NCBI GenBank assembly: GCA_934155165.1
Contig: CAKPGS010000003.1
Span: 1-47,126, forward strand
Direction: 5' to 3'
Source of the DNA: an uncultured Clostridia bacterium
Lineage (GTDB): Bacteria; Bacillota; Clostridia; TANB77; CAG-508
DNA length: 47,126 nucleotides
A program made the translations under genes and the position numbers. Numbering within the stretch: position 1 is the first letter of the stretch; each line of letters starts with the position of its first letter. Shown here piece after piece: positions 15,123-23,878 of this stretch. A model generated the notes under the pieces. The model saw only the letters and a list, made by a program, of their open reading frames with translations, made no database searches and was not told where the DNA came from.

Positions 15123-16028
15123 ATGTGGTTTTTAATTATTTTATTATTAATAATTTTATTCATAGCATATAAAACAATTAAAGTTGTAAAACAATCTGAA
15201 GTATACATTATAGAAAGATTAGGTAAATTTCATAAAGTAGCTGATGCTGGTCTTACAATTATAGTTCCATTTATGGACAGAGTTCGTAGTGTTGTTAGTT
15301 TAAAACAACAAACAATGGACATTCCACCACAAGGAGTTATCACTAAAGATAACGTTACAATTACTATAGATACTGTTGTGTTCTATCAAATTACAGACCC
15401 AGCTAAAGCAGTATACGAAATTCAATCTTTGAAAAAGGGTATTGAATATTTAGCAATTACAACAATTCGTGATATTGTTGGTAAAATGGACTTAGATGAA
15501 ACATTTAGTTCAAGAGATGGTATTAACCAAAAATTAAGAGTTATTCTAGACGAAGCAACAGATAAATGGGGATGTAAAATAGACAGAGTTGAAATTAAAG
15601 ACATTAATCCACCTGCAGACATTAGAGATGCAATGGAAAAACAAATGAATGCAGAAAGAAATAAAAGAGCATTAATTTTACAAGCAGAAGGTGAAAAACA
15701 ATCTGCAGTTACATTAGCAGAAGGTAAAAAAGAAGCTGCAATATTAGAAGCTGAAGCAGACAGAGAAGCTCAAATAAGAAGAGCCGCCGGTGAAGCAGAA
15801 GCAATACAAAAAATAGCAGAAGCTAAAGCAAAAGAAGTAAAAATGATTTACGATGCAATTAAGAAAGCTGATCCAGATGAAAAATTAGTACAATTAAAAT
15901 CTTTAGAAGCTCTAGAAGAAATTGCAAAAGGAGATGCAAACAAAGTATTTATTCCTTTTGAAGCAACACAAGCTCTTTCAAGTTTAGGTGCAGCAAAAGA
16001 AATTTTAGTTGATAAAAAAGATAAATAA
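15123..16028 (+). CDS. SPFH/Band 7 protein (stomatin-prohibitin family, QmcA-like)
   Basis: Membrane scaffold protein. One N-terminal membrane segment (WFLIILLLIILFIAY), then the SPFH domain (QSEVYIIERLGKFHKVADAGLTIIVPFMDRV, and LKQQTMDIPPQGVITKDNVTITIDTVVFYQI), then an Ala/Glu-rich coiled coil (about 180-240, AEGEKQSAVTLAEGKKEAAILEAEADREAQ). I chose ATG 15123, eight bases after AGGAGG; a GTG at 15114 lies inside the SD. 301 residues. It forms an operon with nfeD and probably oligomerises at the membrane with it. Confidence 0.94.
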   Translation: MWFLIILLLIILFIAYKTIKVVKQSEVYIIERLGKFHKVADAGLTIIVPFMDRVRSVVSLKQQTMDIPPQGVITKDNVTITIDTVVFYQITDPAKAVYEIQSLKKGIEYLAITTIRDIVGKMDLDETFSSRDGINQKLRVILDEATDKWGCKIDRVEIKDINPPADIRDAMEKQMNAERNKRALILQAEGEKQSAVTLAEGKKEAAILEAEADREAQIRRAAGEAEAIQKIAEAKAKEVKMIYDAIKKADPDEKLVQLKSLEALEEIAKGDANKVFIPFEATQALSSLGAAKEILVDKKDK

Positions 16029-16054
16029 AAATAAGAATTTCCTATAATATATAA

Positions 16055-16086
16055 AATGGTGTAAATTTAATTACACCATTTTTTTA
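16055..16086. terminator. bidirectional terminator
   Basis: Stem AATGGTGTAA / TTACACCATT, flanked by A-rich and T-rich runs, between the convergent SPFH and cysteine desulfurase genes. The preceding TTTCCTATAATAT resembles the 3' tail of one GC-rich repeat subfamily. Confidence 0.85.
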
Positions 16087-17229
16087 TTATTCTTTTCTTA
16101 TTTTATTTGTTATTTCAATTATAGATTTTATTAGAAATTCTACATCTTCTTTTGTATTTTCTTCTCCAAATGTAGTTCTAAGTGAGCCTTGTATGTATTC
16201 TGCATTTAATCCTATTGCAGTTAATACGTGTGATGGTTCACTTTGCCCTGAAGTACATGCAGAGCCACTTGAGGCGCATATTCCTAAGCTATCTAATTCT
16301 AATAATAATTGTTCTCCATTTATATTCTTAAAAGATACATTTGCATTTCCTGGTAACCTTTTTTCTTTACTTCCATTTATTTTTACATTGGGTATATTTT
16401 TTGTTATTTCATCAAAGTAGAAATCTCTTAAATTTATTAATTTATTATTATATTTTTCCAAATTCTTATCTGCCAATTCTATTGCTTTTGCTAAACCTAC
16501 AATTCCTGCTATATTTTCTGTTCCTGCTCTTTTATTTTTTTCTTGATGACCTCCATCTTGTATTTTTTCGAACTCTACATTTTCATTAATATATATTGCC
16601 CCTACTCCCTTTGGTCCATAAAATTTATGACTTGAAAGTGAAAGTAAATCTATTCCTAATTCTTGTACATCTATTTTTACATTGCCCACTGCCTGAACAC
16701 AATCTGTATGAAAAATAACACCTTTTTCTTTTGCAATTCTTCCTATTTCTTTTATTGGTTCTATAGTTCCTATTTCATTGTTTGCAAACATTATGCTTAT
16801 TAAAATTGTATCTTCTCTAATACTATTTCTTAATTCCTCTAAACTTATAAAACCATCTTTATCTACTCCAAGATATGTAACTATAAAACCATCTTTTTCT
16901 AAGCTTTTGCACGTATTTAATACAGCTGGATGCTCAATTTTTGTTGTTATAATATGTTTTCCTTTATTTTTATGTTTTCTTGCAATACCTTTTATAGCTA
17001 GATTATCACTTTCACTTCCACATGAAGTAAAATAAATTTCCTTTGGTTTGCAATTTAAAACTCGTGCTACTTTTTCTCTTGAGTTTTCTAAAATTTTTCT
17101 ACTTTTTCTACCAATACTATATAAAGAAGAAGCATTCCCATATTCTATGCAATAATATGGTATCATTTCTTTTAAAACATCTTCTTTTACTGCTGTTGTT
17201 GCAGCATGGTCAAAATATCTTATTTTCAT
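16087..17229 (-). CDS. cysteine desulfurase (NifS/IscS family)
   Basis: PLP-dependent removal of sulfur from cysteine for Fe-S cluster or tRNA thiolation. MKIRYFDHAATTAVKEDVLKEM and YGNASSLYSIGRKSR at the start are typical. TKIEHPAVLNTC and HTDCVQAVGN hold cofactor contacts. SSHKFYGPKGVG has the PLP lysine (about 200), and SSGSACTSGQSEPSHVL the catalytic cysteine (about 325). 380 residues is normal. It is not followed by iscU or mnmA here, so its partner is unknown; the lone position and SACTSG loop fit a NifS-like class I enzyme. Confidence 0.93.
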   Translation of the reverse strand: MKIRYFDHAATTAVKEDVLKEMIPYYCIEYGNASSLYSIGRKSRKILENSREKVARVLNCKPKEIYFTSCGSESDNLAIKGIARKHKNKGKHIITTKIEHPAVLNTCKSLEKDGFIVTYLGVDKDGFISLEELRNSIREDTILISIMFANNEIGTIEPIKEIGRIAKEKGVIFHTDCVQAVGNVKIDVQELGIDLLSLSSHKFYGPKGVGAIYINENVEFEKIQDGGHQEKNKRAGTENIAGIVGLAKAIELADKNLEKYNNKLINLRDFYFDEITKNIPNVKINGSKEKRLPGNANVSFKNINGEQLLLELDSLGICASSGSACTSGQSEPSHVLTAIGLNAEYIQGSLRTTFGEENTKEDVEFLIKSIIEITNKIRKE

Positions 17230-17297
17230 AATAAAAACTCCTTTTTTTAATGATATTAAAAGAAATTTTTATTTATGATACTTTTTACAAAATTAAA

Positions 17298-17326
17298 AAC
17301 CGACAACATTTAAAACGTCATCGGTT
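17298..17326 (-). terminator. intrinsic terminator of the small membrane protein gene
   Basis: AACCGATGACG / TGTTGTCGGTT stem (with a mismatch) followed on the minus strand by TTTTTAATTTTG. It lies downstream of the 17373-17705 gene. Confidence 0.7.
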
Positions 17327-17372
17327 CCCTTTTCCATAGTAAAATATTTGTGTTTTTTATGTTAAACTATTT

Positions 17373-17705
17373 TTAATTTGCCCATCTATATACTTTTATA
17401 TTCTTATATGCATTTAATACATCAGAATATTTTTCATATTCATCTTCCCATATAGCTTGTGGTACTTTATCAAAAGCATTAAATACCTTTTCAGCTTCCA
17501 TTAAAAATACTACCTGTTCTTGTTGATTCATTAATTCATATTTTTTTGCAACTTTATATAGTTTATCTAGCATTTCATTTGCTTCTATAAAGCTCCAAAA
17601 ATCTTTTACATTTAATCCTATTAACTTTATTTGCATAACTGCATATGCTATTAAGGCAATTATTCCAAATAATAAAACGTATATTAGTGTAATTAATTCT
17701 TTCAT
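17373..17705 (-). CDS. small membrane-anchored protein of unknown function
   Basis: 110 residues from ATG 17705, preceded by AAGGTGG at the right spacing; a GTG at 17714 is less likely. One N-terminal membrane helix (LITLIYVLLFGIIALIAYAVM) is followed by a helical, charged cytoplasmic or external part (DFWSFIEANEMLDKLYKVAKKYELMNQQEQVVFLMEAEKVFNAFDKVPQAIW). I do not recognise the family. It has its own terminator and is divergent from the cation efflux gene. Confidence 0.65.
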   Translation of the reverse strand: MKELITLIYVLLFGIIALIAYAVMQIKLIGLNVKDFWSFIEANEMLDKLYKVAKKYELMNQQEQVVFLMEAEKVFNAFDKVPQAIWEDEYEKYSDVLNAYKNIKVYRWAN

Positions 17706-17845
17706 TAAAACCACCTTCTTTTGTAAAATCCATTTCTATTATAACATATTTGTAATATATTTGCAACTTTTTTGTAATATAATTGTAATATTAGTTTAAT
17801 TTGCACTATGTTATAATTAAAAGAATTCAATTTTGGGGTGATTTT

Positions 17846-18706
17846 TTGAATAGATATAAAGATACTAAACGCGTTGGTATTGCTGGCATTTTAGGCAATA
17901 TATTTTTACTTATTATAAAAGGATTTGTTGGTTTTATGAGTGGAAGTCAGGCAATGATAGCTGATGCTGCAAATAGTGCCGGAGATATTTTTGCTTCTGC
18001 AATGACTTTTATTGGTAATAAAATTGCAAGTGAACCACGTGATGATGGGCATAATTTTGGTCATGGAAAAGCTGAATATATTTTTTCTTTTTTTATTAGT
18101 CTTTCCATGATTGGTGTAGCAATAAAATTATTTGTAGATGCTGTTTCTTCACTTGTTTTTGGTAGTAAATTAGAATTTTCTTGGCTTTTAGTTTTAGTTT
18201 GTATTACAACAATTATTGTTAAATTTTGTTTATATATGTATGCAAAAAAAGTTACTGAAAGGTATAATAATATTCTTTTGAAATCTAATATGAAAGATCA
18301 TAGAAATGATTGCATTGTTACAACTTTTACACTTATTTCTATTTTATTTTCTTTAATTGGTTGGTTCTGGGTAGATGGTATTGTAGGACTTGGTATTTCT
18401 GTTTGGATTTGTTATACAGGAATTACAATTTTTATTGAAAGCTACAATATTTTAATGGATATTTCTTTAGACAAAAATTCTACAGATTTAATTTATAATC
18501 TTGGAAAAAATTATAAAGAAATTATTAAAATTGAAAATTTATATTCTGTACCTGTTGGTTATAAATATGTTGTTGTTTTTACAATTTATATAGATGGCAA
18601 TATGAGTACTTTTAAAAGCCATGCTATTGCAGATAGTTTAGAAAAAGACATTTTAAACAATATTGAACAAATTGATAGTGTTATTATTCATGTTCATCCT
18701 ATGTAA
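17846..18706 (+). CDS. cation diffusion facilitator (CDF) family transporter
   Basis: Proton-coupled divalent metal exporter. I chose TTG 17846, eight bases after GGGGTG, because the alternative start at 17801 precedes any binding site. Five to six membrane segments are seen. Metal-site motifs are ADAANSAGD in helix 2 and KDHRNDCIVT in helix 5: a DxxxD/NxxxD type rather than the zinc-type HxxxD, which hints at manganese or iron as substrate (inference). The C-terminal cytoplasmic domain ends IDSVIIHVHPM, the normal CDF end. Length is 287 residues. Confidence 0.92.
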   Translation: MNRYKDTKRVGIAGILGNIFLLIIKGFVGFMSGSQAMIADAANSAGDIFASAMTFIGNKIASEPRDDGHNFGHGKAEYIFSFFISLSMIGVAIKLFVDAVSSLVFGSKLEFSWLLVLVCITTIIVKFCLYMYAKKVTERYNNILLKSNMKDHRNDCIVTTFTLISILFSLIGWFWVDGIVGLGISVWICYTGITIFIESYNILMDISLDKNSTDLIYNLGKNYKEIIKIENLYSVPVGYKYVVVFTIYIDGNMSTFKSHAIADSLEKDILNNIEQIDSVIIHVHPM

Positions 18707-18756
18707 ATATATTAATTAATCAACATAATAAAATTGTAAAATATATTTGTTTTAGC

Positions 18757-18786
18757 GGGTCGACCTAAGGATGTCTATCCCTACAT
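18757..18786 (+). repeat. GC-rich dispersed hairpin repeat, diverged copy
   Basis: GCGGGTCGACC with TAAGGATGTCTATCCCTACAT. The stem is decayed relative to the copy 70 bases downstream. Confidence 0.6.
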
Positions 18787-18810
18787 GTATAATAAGAATT
18801 TTTTATAAAA

Positions 18811-18876
18811 AGTGGCTTTGCCACACGGGCGGACAGAGGCGTCCGCCCCTACATCCAAATTAGAAATTTCCTATAA
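18811..18876 (+). repeat. GC-rich hairpin repeat with double hairpin and TTTCCTATAATA tail
   Basis: Two adjacent hairpins, GTGGC-TTT-GCCAC and then GGGCGGAC-loop-GTCCGCCC (18827-18848), followed by CTACATC, an A-rich spacer and TTTCCTATAATA. The same three-part layout is seen at 26029-26094 (ATGGCTTCACCAT first hairpin) and, more diverged, at 42270-42333. This defines one subfamily. Confidence 0.8.
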
Positions 18877-18887
18877 TATAAAAAATT

Positions 18888-18912
18888 TAGAGCGGTTTGT
18901 TTCCGCTCTATA
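18888..18912 (-). terminator. intrinsic terminator of clpC
   Basis: Stem TAGAGCGGAAAC / GTTTCCGCTCTA-type hairpin (TAGAGCGG and CCGCTCTA arms), followed on the minus strand by AATTTTTTATAT. It lies a few bases after the clpC stop. Confidence 0.85.
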
Positions 18913-18915
18913 AAT

Positions 18916-21354
18916 TTATTTTACAATTATTTTTCCGTCTTTTGCTGCTATTTTAACTTCTTCTCCTGCTTTTATTTTTCCATCTAAAATGTATTCTGCT
19001 AAGCTGTCTTCTACTATGTTTTGTATCGCTCTTCTTAGTGGTCTTGCTCCATAGGCTTTATCTATTCCTTTTTCTGCTACTAATTTTTTTACTGTTTTTT
19101 CTATTTTTAGTTCTATTCCTTGCTCTTTCATTCTTCTTTCTACTTCTTTTAACATTAGGTCTATTATTTTATCTATTTCTATATCTGTTAATTTATGGAA
19201 TACTATTGTTTCGTCTATTCTGTTTAGAAATTCAGGACGAAATTCTTTTTTTAGTTCTGCCATTACTTCTTTTTTAGTATTTTCATATTCTTTGCTATCA
19301 TTTTCTTTATTTTCTGAAAAACCTAGTGATTTTTTATCTGTTATTAATCTTGCTCCTATGTTAGATGTCATTATTATTACTGTGTTTTTAAAGTCTACTG
19401 TTCTTCCTTGACTATCTGTTAATCTACCGTCATCTAGTATTTGCAATAATATATTCATTACATCTGGATGAGCTTTTTCTATTTCATCAAATAATATTAC
19501 ACTATAAGGTTTTCTTCTTATTTTTTCTGTTAATTGTCCACCTTCATCAAATCCTACATATCCTGGAGGTGCACCTATTAATTTTGCAGTTGAATGACCC
19601 TCCATAAATTCGCTCATATCAATTCTTATCATTGCATCTTCGTTTCCAAATAAGCATTCTGCTAAGGCTTTTGAAAGTTCTGTTTTACCAACTCCTGTTG
19701 GCCCTAAGAATAAGAATGAACCTATTGGTCTTTTTGGATCTTTTAACCCTACTCTACTTCTTCTTATTGCTTTGCTTACCGCTTCTACTGCTTCTTCTTG
19801 TCCTACAACTCTTTTATGCAATTCTTCTTCTAATTTTTTTAGTTTTTTATTTTCATCTTGTGTTATTTTTTTAGTAGGAATTCCTGTCCAAGAAGATATA
19901 ACTTCTGCAATGTTTTCTTCTGTAAGCATTGTTATAGATTTTGTTTTTTTACTTTGCCATTTGCTTTGTTGTTCTTCTAATTCTTCTTTTAAGTTCTTTA
20001 TTTCATCTCTTAATTTTGCTGCTTTTTCAAATTTTTGTACTTGAACCAATTCTTCTTTTTCTTTACTTAATTTTTCTATTTTTTCTTCTAATTCCTTTAT
20101 TGTTTTTGGCTCTGAATATGTTTTTATTTTTATTCTAGATGCTGCCTCATCAATTAAGTCTATCGCTTTATCTGGTAAAAATCTATCGTTTACATATCTT
20201 ACAGATAAATCTACAGCTGCTTTTATAGCTTCATCTGTTATTTTAACGTTATGATGTGCCTCATATTTATCTCTAATTCCTTTTAAAATGTTAACAGTAT
20301 CTTCTTTTGAAGGTTCTGCTAAATCTACAGGACTAAATCTACGTTCTAATGCACTATCTTGTTCAATATATTTTCTATATTCATTAATTGTTGTTGCACC
20401 TATTAATTGTATTTCTCCTCTTGCTAGCAACGGTTTTAAAATATTAGCTGCATCTATTGCTCCCTCTGCTGCTCCAGCACCAACTATTGTATGAATTTCA
20501 TCTATAAATAAAATTACATCTCCTGCTTTTTTTACCTCATTTAAAGACTTCTTTATTCTTTCTTCAAAGTCTCCTCTATATTTTGCACCTGCAACCATTC
20601 CAGAAATATCCATTGATACAAGTCTTTTATTTTTTAATAAATCTGGAACATCTCCTGCTATTATTTTTTGTGCCAAACCTTCTACTACAGCTGTTTTACC
20701 AACACCTGGTTCACCAATTAAACATGGATTATTTTTAGTTCTTCTTGATAAAATTTGAATAACCCTTTCAATTTCTTCACTTCTACCTATAACAGGATCT
20801 AACTTTCCTTCTTTTGCTGATTTAGTTAAATCTGTTCCAAATTGATTTAAAGTTGGCGTAGAATTATAGCTTCCATTATTATAATTTGATTTTCCATTTG
20901 TATTTCCATTTTGTTCGTTTTCATTTTCTATTACTTTATTTAATTCATTAAATAACTTTGTAGGTTCAACATTTAATTCAACTAAAATCCTCGTTGCAAC
21001 ACTATCCCCCTCTCTCATTAAACCAAGTAATAAATGCTCTGTTCCTATATAATCTGAACCAAGCTTTTTAGCCTCTCTAAAAGCATTTTCTATAACTCTT
21101 TTTGTACGTGGAGTAAACCCAAAAGTTGCATCTAATTTATCTTCATCTTCACCTATTAAATCTTCAATTTTCTCTAAAACATTTTCACTATTAACACCTT
21201 GAAGTTCCAAAACCTTTTTAGCAATTCCAGTTTCCTCTTTTGTTAAACCATATAAAATATGTTCTGTTCCTAAATATTTATGCCCTAATTCTATTGCAAT
21301 TTCATTAGCAAATTCAATAGCATTTTGAGCACTATTTGTAAATTTATAAGTCAT
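18916..21354 (-). CDS. clpC: ATP-dependent Clp protease ATP-binding subunit ClpC
   Basis: HSP100 unfoldase that feeds ClpP and is guided by McsB-phosphorylated arginines and adaptors. The N domain has two Clp repeats (FTNSAQNAIEFANEIAIELGHKYLGTEHILYGL and FTPRTKRVIENAFREAKKLGSDYIGTEHLLLGL). First AAA module with GEPGVGKT and VILFIDEIHT; a middle domain containing a UVR-like helix (KEKEELVQVQKFEKAAKLRDEIKNLKEEL); second AAA module with GPTGVGKT and VILFDEIEKAHPD. 812 residues is normal for ClpC. It is the last gene of the ctsR operon, separated from mcsB by 490 bases of repeats. I see no second CtsR box directly before it. Confidence 0.97.
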   Translation of the reverse strand: MTYKFTNSAQNAIEFANEIAIELGHKYLGTEHILYGLTKEETGIAKKVLELQGVNSENVLEKIEDLIGEDEDKLDATFGFTPRTKRVIENAFREAKKLGSDYIGTEHLLLGLMREGDSVATRILVELNVEPTKLFNELNKVIENENEQNGNTNGKSNYNNGSYNSTPTLNQFGTDLTKSAKEGKLDPVIGRSEEIERVIQILSRRTKNNPCLIGEPGVGKTAVVEGLAQKIIAGDVPDLLKNKRLVSMDISGMVAGAKYRGDFEERIKKSLNEVKKAGDVILFIDEIHTIVGAGAAEGAIDAANILKPLLARGEIQLIGATTINEYRKYIEQDSALERRFSPVDLAEPSKEDTVNILKGIRDKYEAHHNVKITDEAIKAAVDLSVRYVNDRFLPDKAIDLIDEAASRIKIKTYSEPKTIKELEEKIEKLSKEKEELVQVQKFEKAAKLRDEIKNLKEELEEQQSKWQSKKTKSITMLTEENIAEVISSWTGIPTKKITQDENKKLKKLEEELHKRVVGQEEAVEAVSKAIRRSRVGLKDPKRPIGSFLFLGPTGVGKTELSKALAECLFGNEDAMIRIDMSEFMEGHSTAKLIGAPPGYVGFDEGGQLTEKIRRKPYSVILFDEIEKAHPDVMNILLQILDDGRLTDSQGRTVDFKNTVIIMTSNIGARLITDKKSLGFSENKENDSKEYENTKKEVMAELKKEFRPEFLNRIDETIVFHKLTDIEIDKIIDLMLKEVERRMKEQGIELKIEKTVKKLVAEKGIDKAYGARPLRRAIQNIVEDSLAEYILDGKIKAGEEVKIAAKDGKIIVK

Positions 21355-21403
21355 TTTCTTTTCTCCTTTCTAATTTAAAATATTCTTTTAATTTTATTTT
21401 TAC

Positions 21404-21431
21404 CGGGTCGCCGGGAACGCAGACCCCCTAC
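21404..21431 (+). repeat. GC-rich dispersed hairpin repeat, copy between clpC and mcsB
   Basis: CGGGTCGCCGGGAACGCAGACCCCCTACG. The first of three family members in a 170-base stretch; its 3' arm carries mismatches. Confidence 0.7.
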
Positions 21432-21463
21432 GTTTAAATTTCTAGTTTTTTCATTATTTTTAC

Positions 21464-21505
21464 CGGGTCGTCGGGGACGCCGACCCCTACAACGTTTGAC
21501 GTTAA
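21464..21505 (+). repeat. GC-rich dispersed hairpin repeat with ACGTTTGAC tail
   Basis: GGGTCG and CGACCC arms around GTCGGGGACGC, then CCCTACAACGTTTGACGTTAAT. The ACGTTTGACRTTAAT tail defines a second subfamily shared with 21544 and 36224. Confidence 0.85.
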
Positions 21506-21543
21506 TATTGTATAAAACATAATTATATTACAATTCTTTTTTG

Positions 21544-21586
21544 CGGGCGGACAGAGGCGTCCGCCCCTACAACGTTTGACATTAAT
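21544..21586 (+). repeat. GC-rich dispersed hairpin repeat with ACGTTTGAC tail
   Basis: GGGCGGAC and GTCCGCCC arms around AGAGGC, then CCTACAACGTTTGACATTAAT. It shares its tail with 21464 and 36224 although the stem is the alternative GGCGGAC type, so stems and tails assort. Confidence 0.85.
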
Positions 21587-21599
21587 TTTAAAACATAAT

Positions 21600-21715
21600 T
21601 ATAATAAATTTATGAAATGACAAATATATTTGTTTTGAAATACCGCGTAAGCAACCAAACGAGCAGTTTTCTGCGAGTGCGATTTGGAGCAATCTTCATT
21701 TTATAAATTTACATG
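21600..21715. repeat. imperfect palindrome of about 110 bases between clpC and mcsB
   Basis: Outer arms ATAAATTTATGAAATGA and TTCATTTTATAAATTTA; inner arms CCAAACGAGCAG and CTGCGAGTGCGATTTGG around TTTT. The architecture and GCGAG-type centre resemble the larger palindrome at 36278-36448. The rest of 21716-21844 is AT-rich, with a small AATGGTCATTGACCATT hairpin (21768-21787) and no gene. Confidence 0.6.
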
Positions 21716-21844
21716 TTAGTATGTGTAAATCTAGAAAATAATTTTATAAAATATTAAACATATGCCCAAATGGTCATTGACCATTTTTTAATTCGAAGAT
21801 TGCGACACCAAGGTATAAAAAACAATATATTTGGCATGGAATTA

Positions 21845-22861
21845 TTAATCTTCTTTAATTATATTTTTAATTACCTCTGCACGTTTTATATCGCGCTCAT
21901 AATTATCATTTACTTCACCCAAATATTTTTGCAAATTAGCCGGTTTAGTATATAAATACAATTTTTTAACTTTCAAATCATCTAGCTCTTTTATTATACC
22001 TAAATCTGTTCCCAACTTTACATCTGACAAAATTTCTCTAGCTTCTTCTGAAGATATTTTCTTACAATTACTAATGATTCCAAAGCTTCTGTAAACTTTA
22101 TCTTCTAACTCTATACTGTGTTTTGCTAGATATTTTCTTGCTAAACGTTCTTGTTCTATTATTTTTTCTACTATAATTTTCATATTATTTATAATTTCTT
22201 CTTCTGATACACCAAGAGTTTGTTTATTAGATATTTGGTACATATCTCCTGCTGCTTTGCTTCCTTCTCCATATATTCCTCTTATATTCATTCCAAAATT
22301 ATTTATAATATGCAATACTTTTTGTATATTTCCTGTTTTTGTAAGTGCTGGCAAATGTACCATTACAGATACTCTCATTCCAGTTCCTACATTTGTTGGG
22401 CAAGCTGTTAAATATCCGTATTTATCATTATATGCATAGTTTAAAGCTTTTCCAAATTTAGTATCTATTTCTACCATAAGTTTTAAAAGTTCTTCAATTT
22501 CAAATCCTGGTGCAAATACTTGTAGTCTTAAATGGTCTTCTTCGTTAATCATTATACATATATTTTCTTCTTCATTAATTGCTATTGCTCCTATGTCATT
22601 TTTGTTCATAACAAAATCTGGACTAACTAATCTTTTTTCCACTAAACTCATTTTTGTTATATCGTCCATATCTTTTAGCTTTAATATTTTTAAGCCATAT
22701 CCTATTGATGGTAAAACTTCTTTTATTTTATTTACAATTTCTTCATTTTCTTTTTTAGAGCATCTTGTTTCAAAAGGATATTCTATTATATTTCTAGCAA
22801 GTCTTATTCTTGAACTTACAACAACATCAGATTCTTTTCCACTTTGTAAATACCAATTCAT
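21845..22861 (-). CDS. mcsB: protein arginine kinase McsB
   Basis: ATP:guanido phosphotransferase that phosphorylates arginine on CtsR and on damaged proteins, marking them for ClpCP. VVVSSRIRLARNIIEYPFE is the kinase start signature. MINEEDHLRLQVF contains the catalytic glutamate/histidine loop, and YGYLTACPTNVGTGMRVSVMVHLPAL the conserved cysteine strand. 338 residues, slightly shorter than the Bacillus protein (about 363). It overlaps the mcsA stop, so it is coupled. Confidence 0.96.
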   Translation of the reverse strand: MNWYLQSGKESDVVVSSRIRLARNIIEYPFETRCSKKENEEIVNKIKEVLPSIGYGLKILKLKDMDDITKMSLVEKRLVSPDFVMNKNDIGAIAINEEENICIMINEEDHLRLQVFAPGFEIEELLKLMVEIDTKFGKALNYAYNDKYGYLTACPTNVGTGMRVSVMVHLPALTKTGNIQKVLHIINNFGMNIRGIYGEGSKAAGDMYQISNKQTLGVSEEEIINNMKIIVEKIIEQERLARKYLAKHSIELEDKVYRSFGIISNCKKISSEEAREILSDVKLGTDLGIIKELDDLKVKKLYLYTKPANLQKYLGEVNDNYERDIKRAEVIKNIIKED

Positions 22862-23406
22862 TATTTATCATTCCTTTCAACTTTTTTAATTTCATCTCTT
22901 ATTTTAGCTGCATCTTCATAACGTTCTTCTTTTATTGCCTTATTTAGTTTTTCTTTTAAATCTAATGTTTTATTTTCTTCCTTTTCTTCCTTTTTATCTT
23001 TTTTAACTATTTTGCTTTCAATTCTTTTACCTTTTCTTCCTGTATGAATATTTGCTCCTTGAATATTTTTTAACACACCATCTATTTTATTTGAAAATAC
23101 ATTGTAACAATTATCACATCCAAATTTTCCTTCATTTATGAACTGTTCATATGTCATTCCACATTTTTCACATCTTTCTGGTTCTAATTCTGGAAAATCT
23201 CCTAATAATCCATAGTTTGATTTATATTCATCGAAGAAATCTCCTAAAATACTTCCAAAATTCATATTCATATCGAAGTGAATTTTGTTATTAATTCCAA
23301 GTTTTTCAGCACATTCCTCACATAGAATAAATTCCTTTTTTTCTCCATTTATTATTTGTGTATATCTTACATTTGCATTGTTTTTACCACAATTTTGACA
23401 TTTCAT
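22861..23406 (-). CDS. mcsA: McsA, activator of McsB
   Basis: Zinc-binding activator of the arginine kinase. Two CxxC pairs in the first zinc site (CQNCGKNNA, CEECAEKLG), a second set (CEKCGMTYEQF, CDNCYNVF), then a basic linker, and a C-terminal UVR motif (LKEKLNKAIKEERYEDAAKIRDEIKK) that contacts its partner. I chose ATG 23406, which follows AAAGGAG, rather than a TTG at 23424. Length is 181 residues, normal. It is between ctsR and mcsB as in Bacillus. Confidence 0.95.
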   Translation of the reverse strand: MKCQNCGKNNANVRYTQIINGEKKEFILCEECAEKLGINNKIHFDMNMNFGSILGDFFDEYKSNYGLLGDFPELEPERCEKCGMTYEQFINEGKFGCDNCYNVFSNKIDGVLKNIQGANIHTGRKGKRIESKIVKKDKKEEKEENKTLDLKEKLNKAIKEERYEDAAKIRDEIKKVERNDK

Positions 23407-23420
23407 TTTTAATTCTCCTT

Positions 23421-23690
23421 TCAAATTAAATTTAAAATCATATTTTTAAATATATTAGCTCGAATTTTGTCTTTATTTTCTTTAGCCAAATTAAGTACAT
23501 TATCACTTGTTGCTACCTTTAAAAGTTTTGCCTCTTTTTCATTTATTATTTGATATGACAAAAAATTACTTATAAAAATATCAACTTCGCTTGCAGATAA
23601 GCTTTCACCCAAATTTTGAATTATGTGCATTAAATATTCACTTTTGGTTACATTAACTTTTCTTATTTTTATGTGTCCTCCACCTCCGGC
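23421..23690 (-). pseudogene. ctsR: CtsR C-terminal part, downstream of the frame break
   Basis: This frame, open from 23690, continues CtsR as AGGGGHIKIRKVNVTKSEYLMHIIQNLGESLSASEV...KVATSDNVLNLAKENKDKIRANIFKNMILNLI, matching the wing and the C-terminal dimerisation domain of the family (typically ...ITEREAKLM...RDEIRARILKAML). On its own it lacks a binding site; an internal ATG at 23630 has no SD. Together with the N-terminal part the gene would encode about 148 residues, the normal CtsR length. Either a genuine disrupted repressor, a +1 (or -2) recoding site, or a sequence error. Confidence 0.85.
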
Positions 23691-23865
23691 GTTTGCTTTC
23701 TACATAATAGCCTTGCGATGGTTTAAATCTTGTTGATATAACATAATTTATTTGCGATGGTACACAATTAAAATGTTCTGCAAGCTCATTTCTTTGAATT
23801 TCTATAAATTCATCTTCTGCAAGCATATCTTTTAAAAAGTTTTCTATTACATCTGATATTCTCAT
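23653..23865 (-). pseudogene. ctsR: CtsR N-terminal part, frame break in the glycine-rich wing
   Basis: Class III stress-gene repressor. MRISDVIENFLKDMLAEDEFIEIQRNELAEHFNCVPSQINYVISTRFKPSQGYYVESKR is a clear CtsR DNA-binding domain. The frame then reads RRWRTHKNKKS and stops, whereas the family continues GGGG(Y/H)IKI. Shifting by one base at AAA CGC CGG (near 23690) gives the glycines. The break falls in the beta-wing that recognises DNA and is the McsB target region. AAAGGAG precedes the ATG, and three CtsR heptads lie just upstream, so the operon looks autoregulated. Confidence 0.88.
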
Positions 23866-23878
23866 CTTCTTCTCCTTT

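Noticed and set aside
21491..21600. TTTGACATTAAT tails of the GC-rich repeats as real promoters
   Set aside because: A TTGACA-like hexamer is present, but no copy has a TATAAT at a consistent 16-18 base distance, and no gene begins in the right place.
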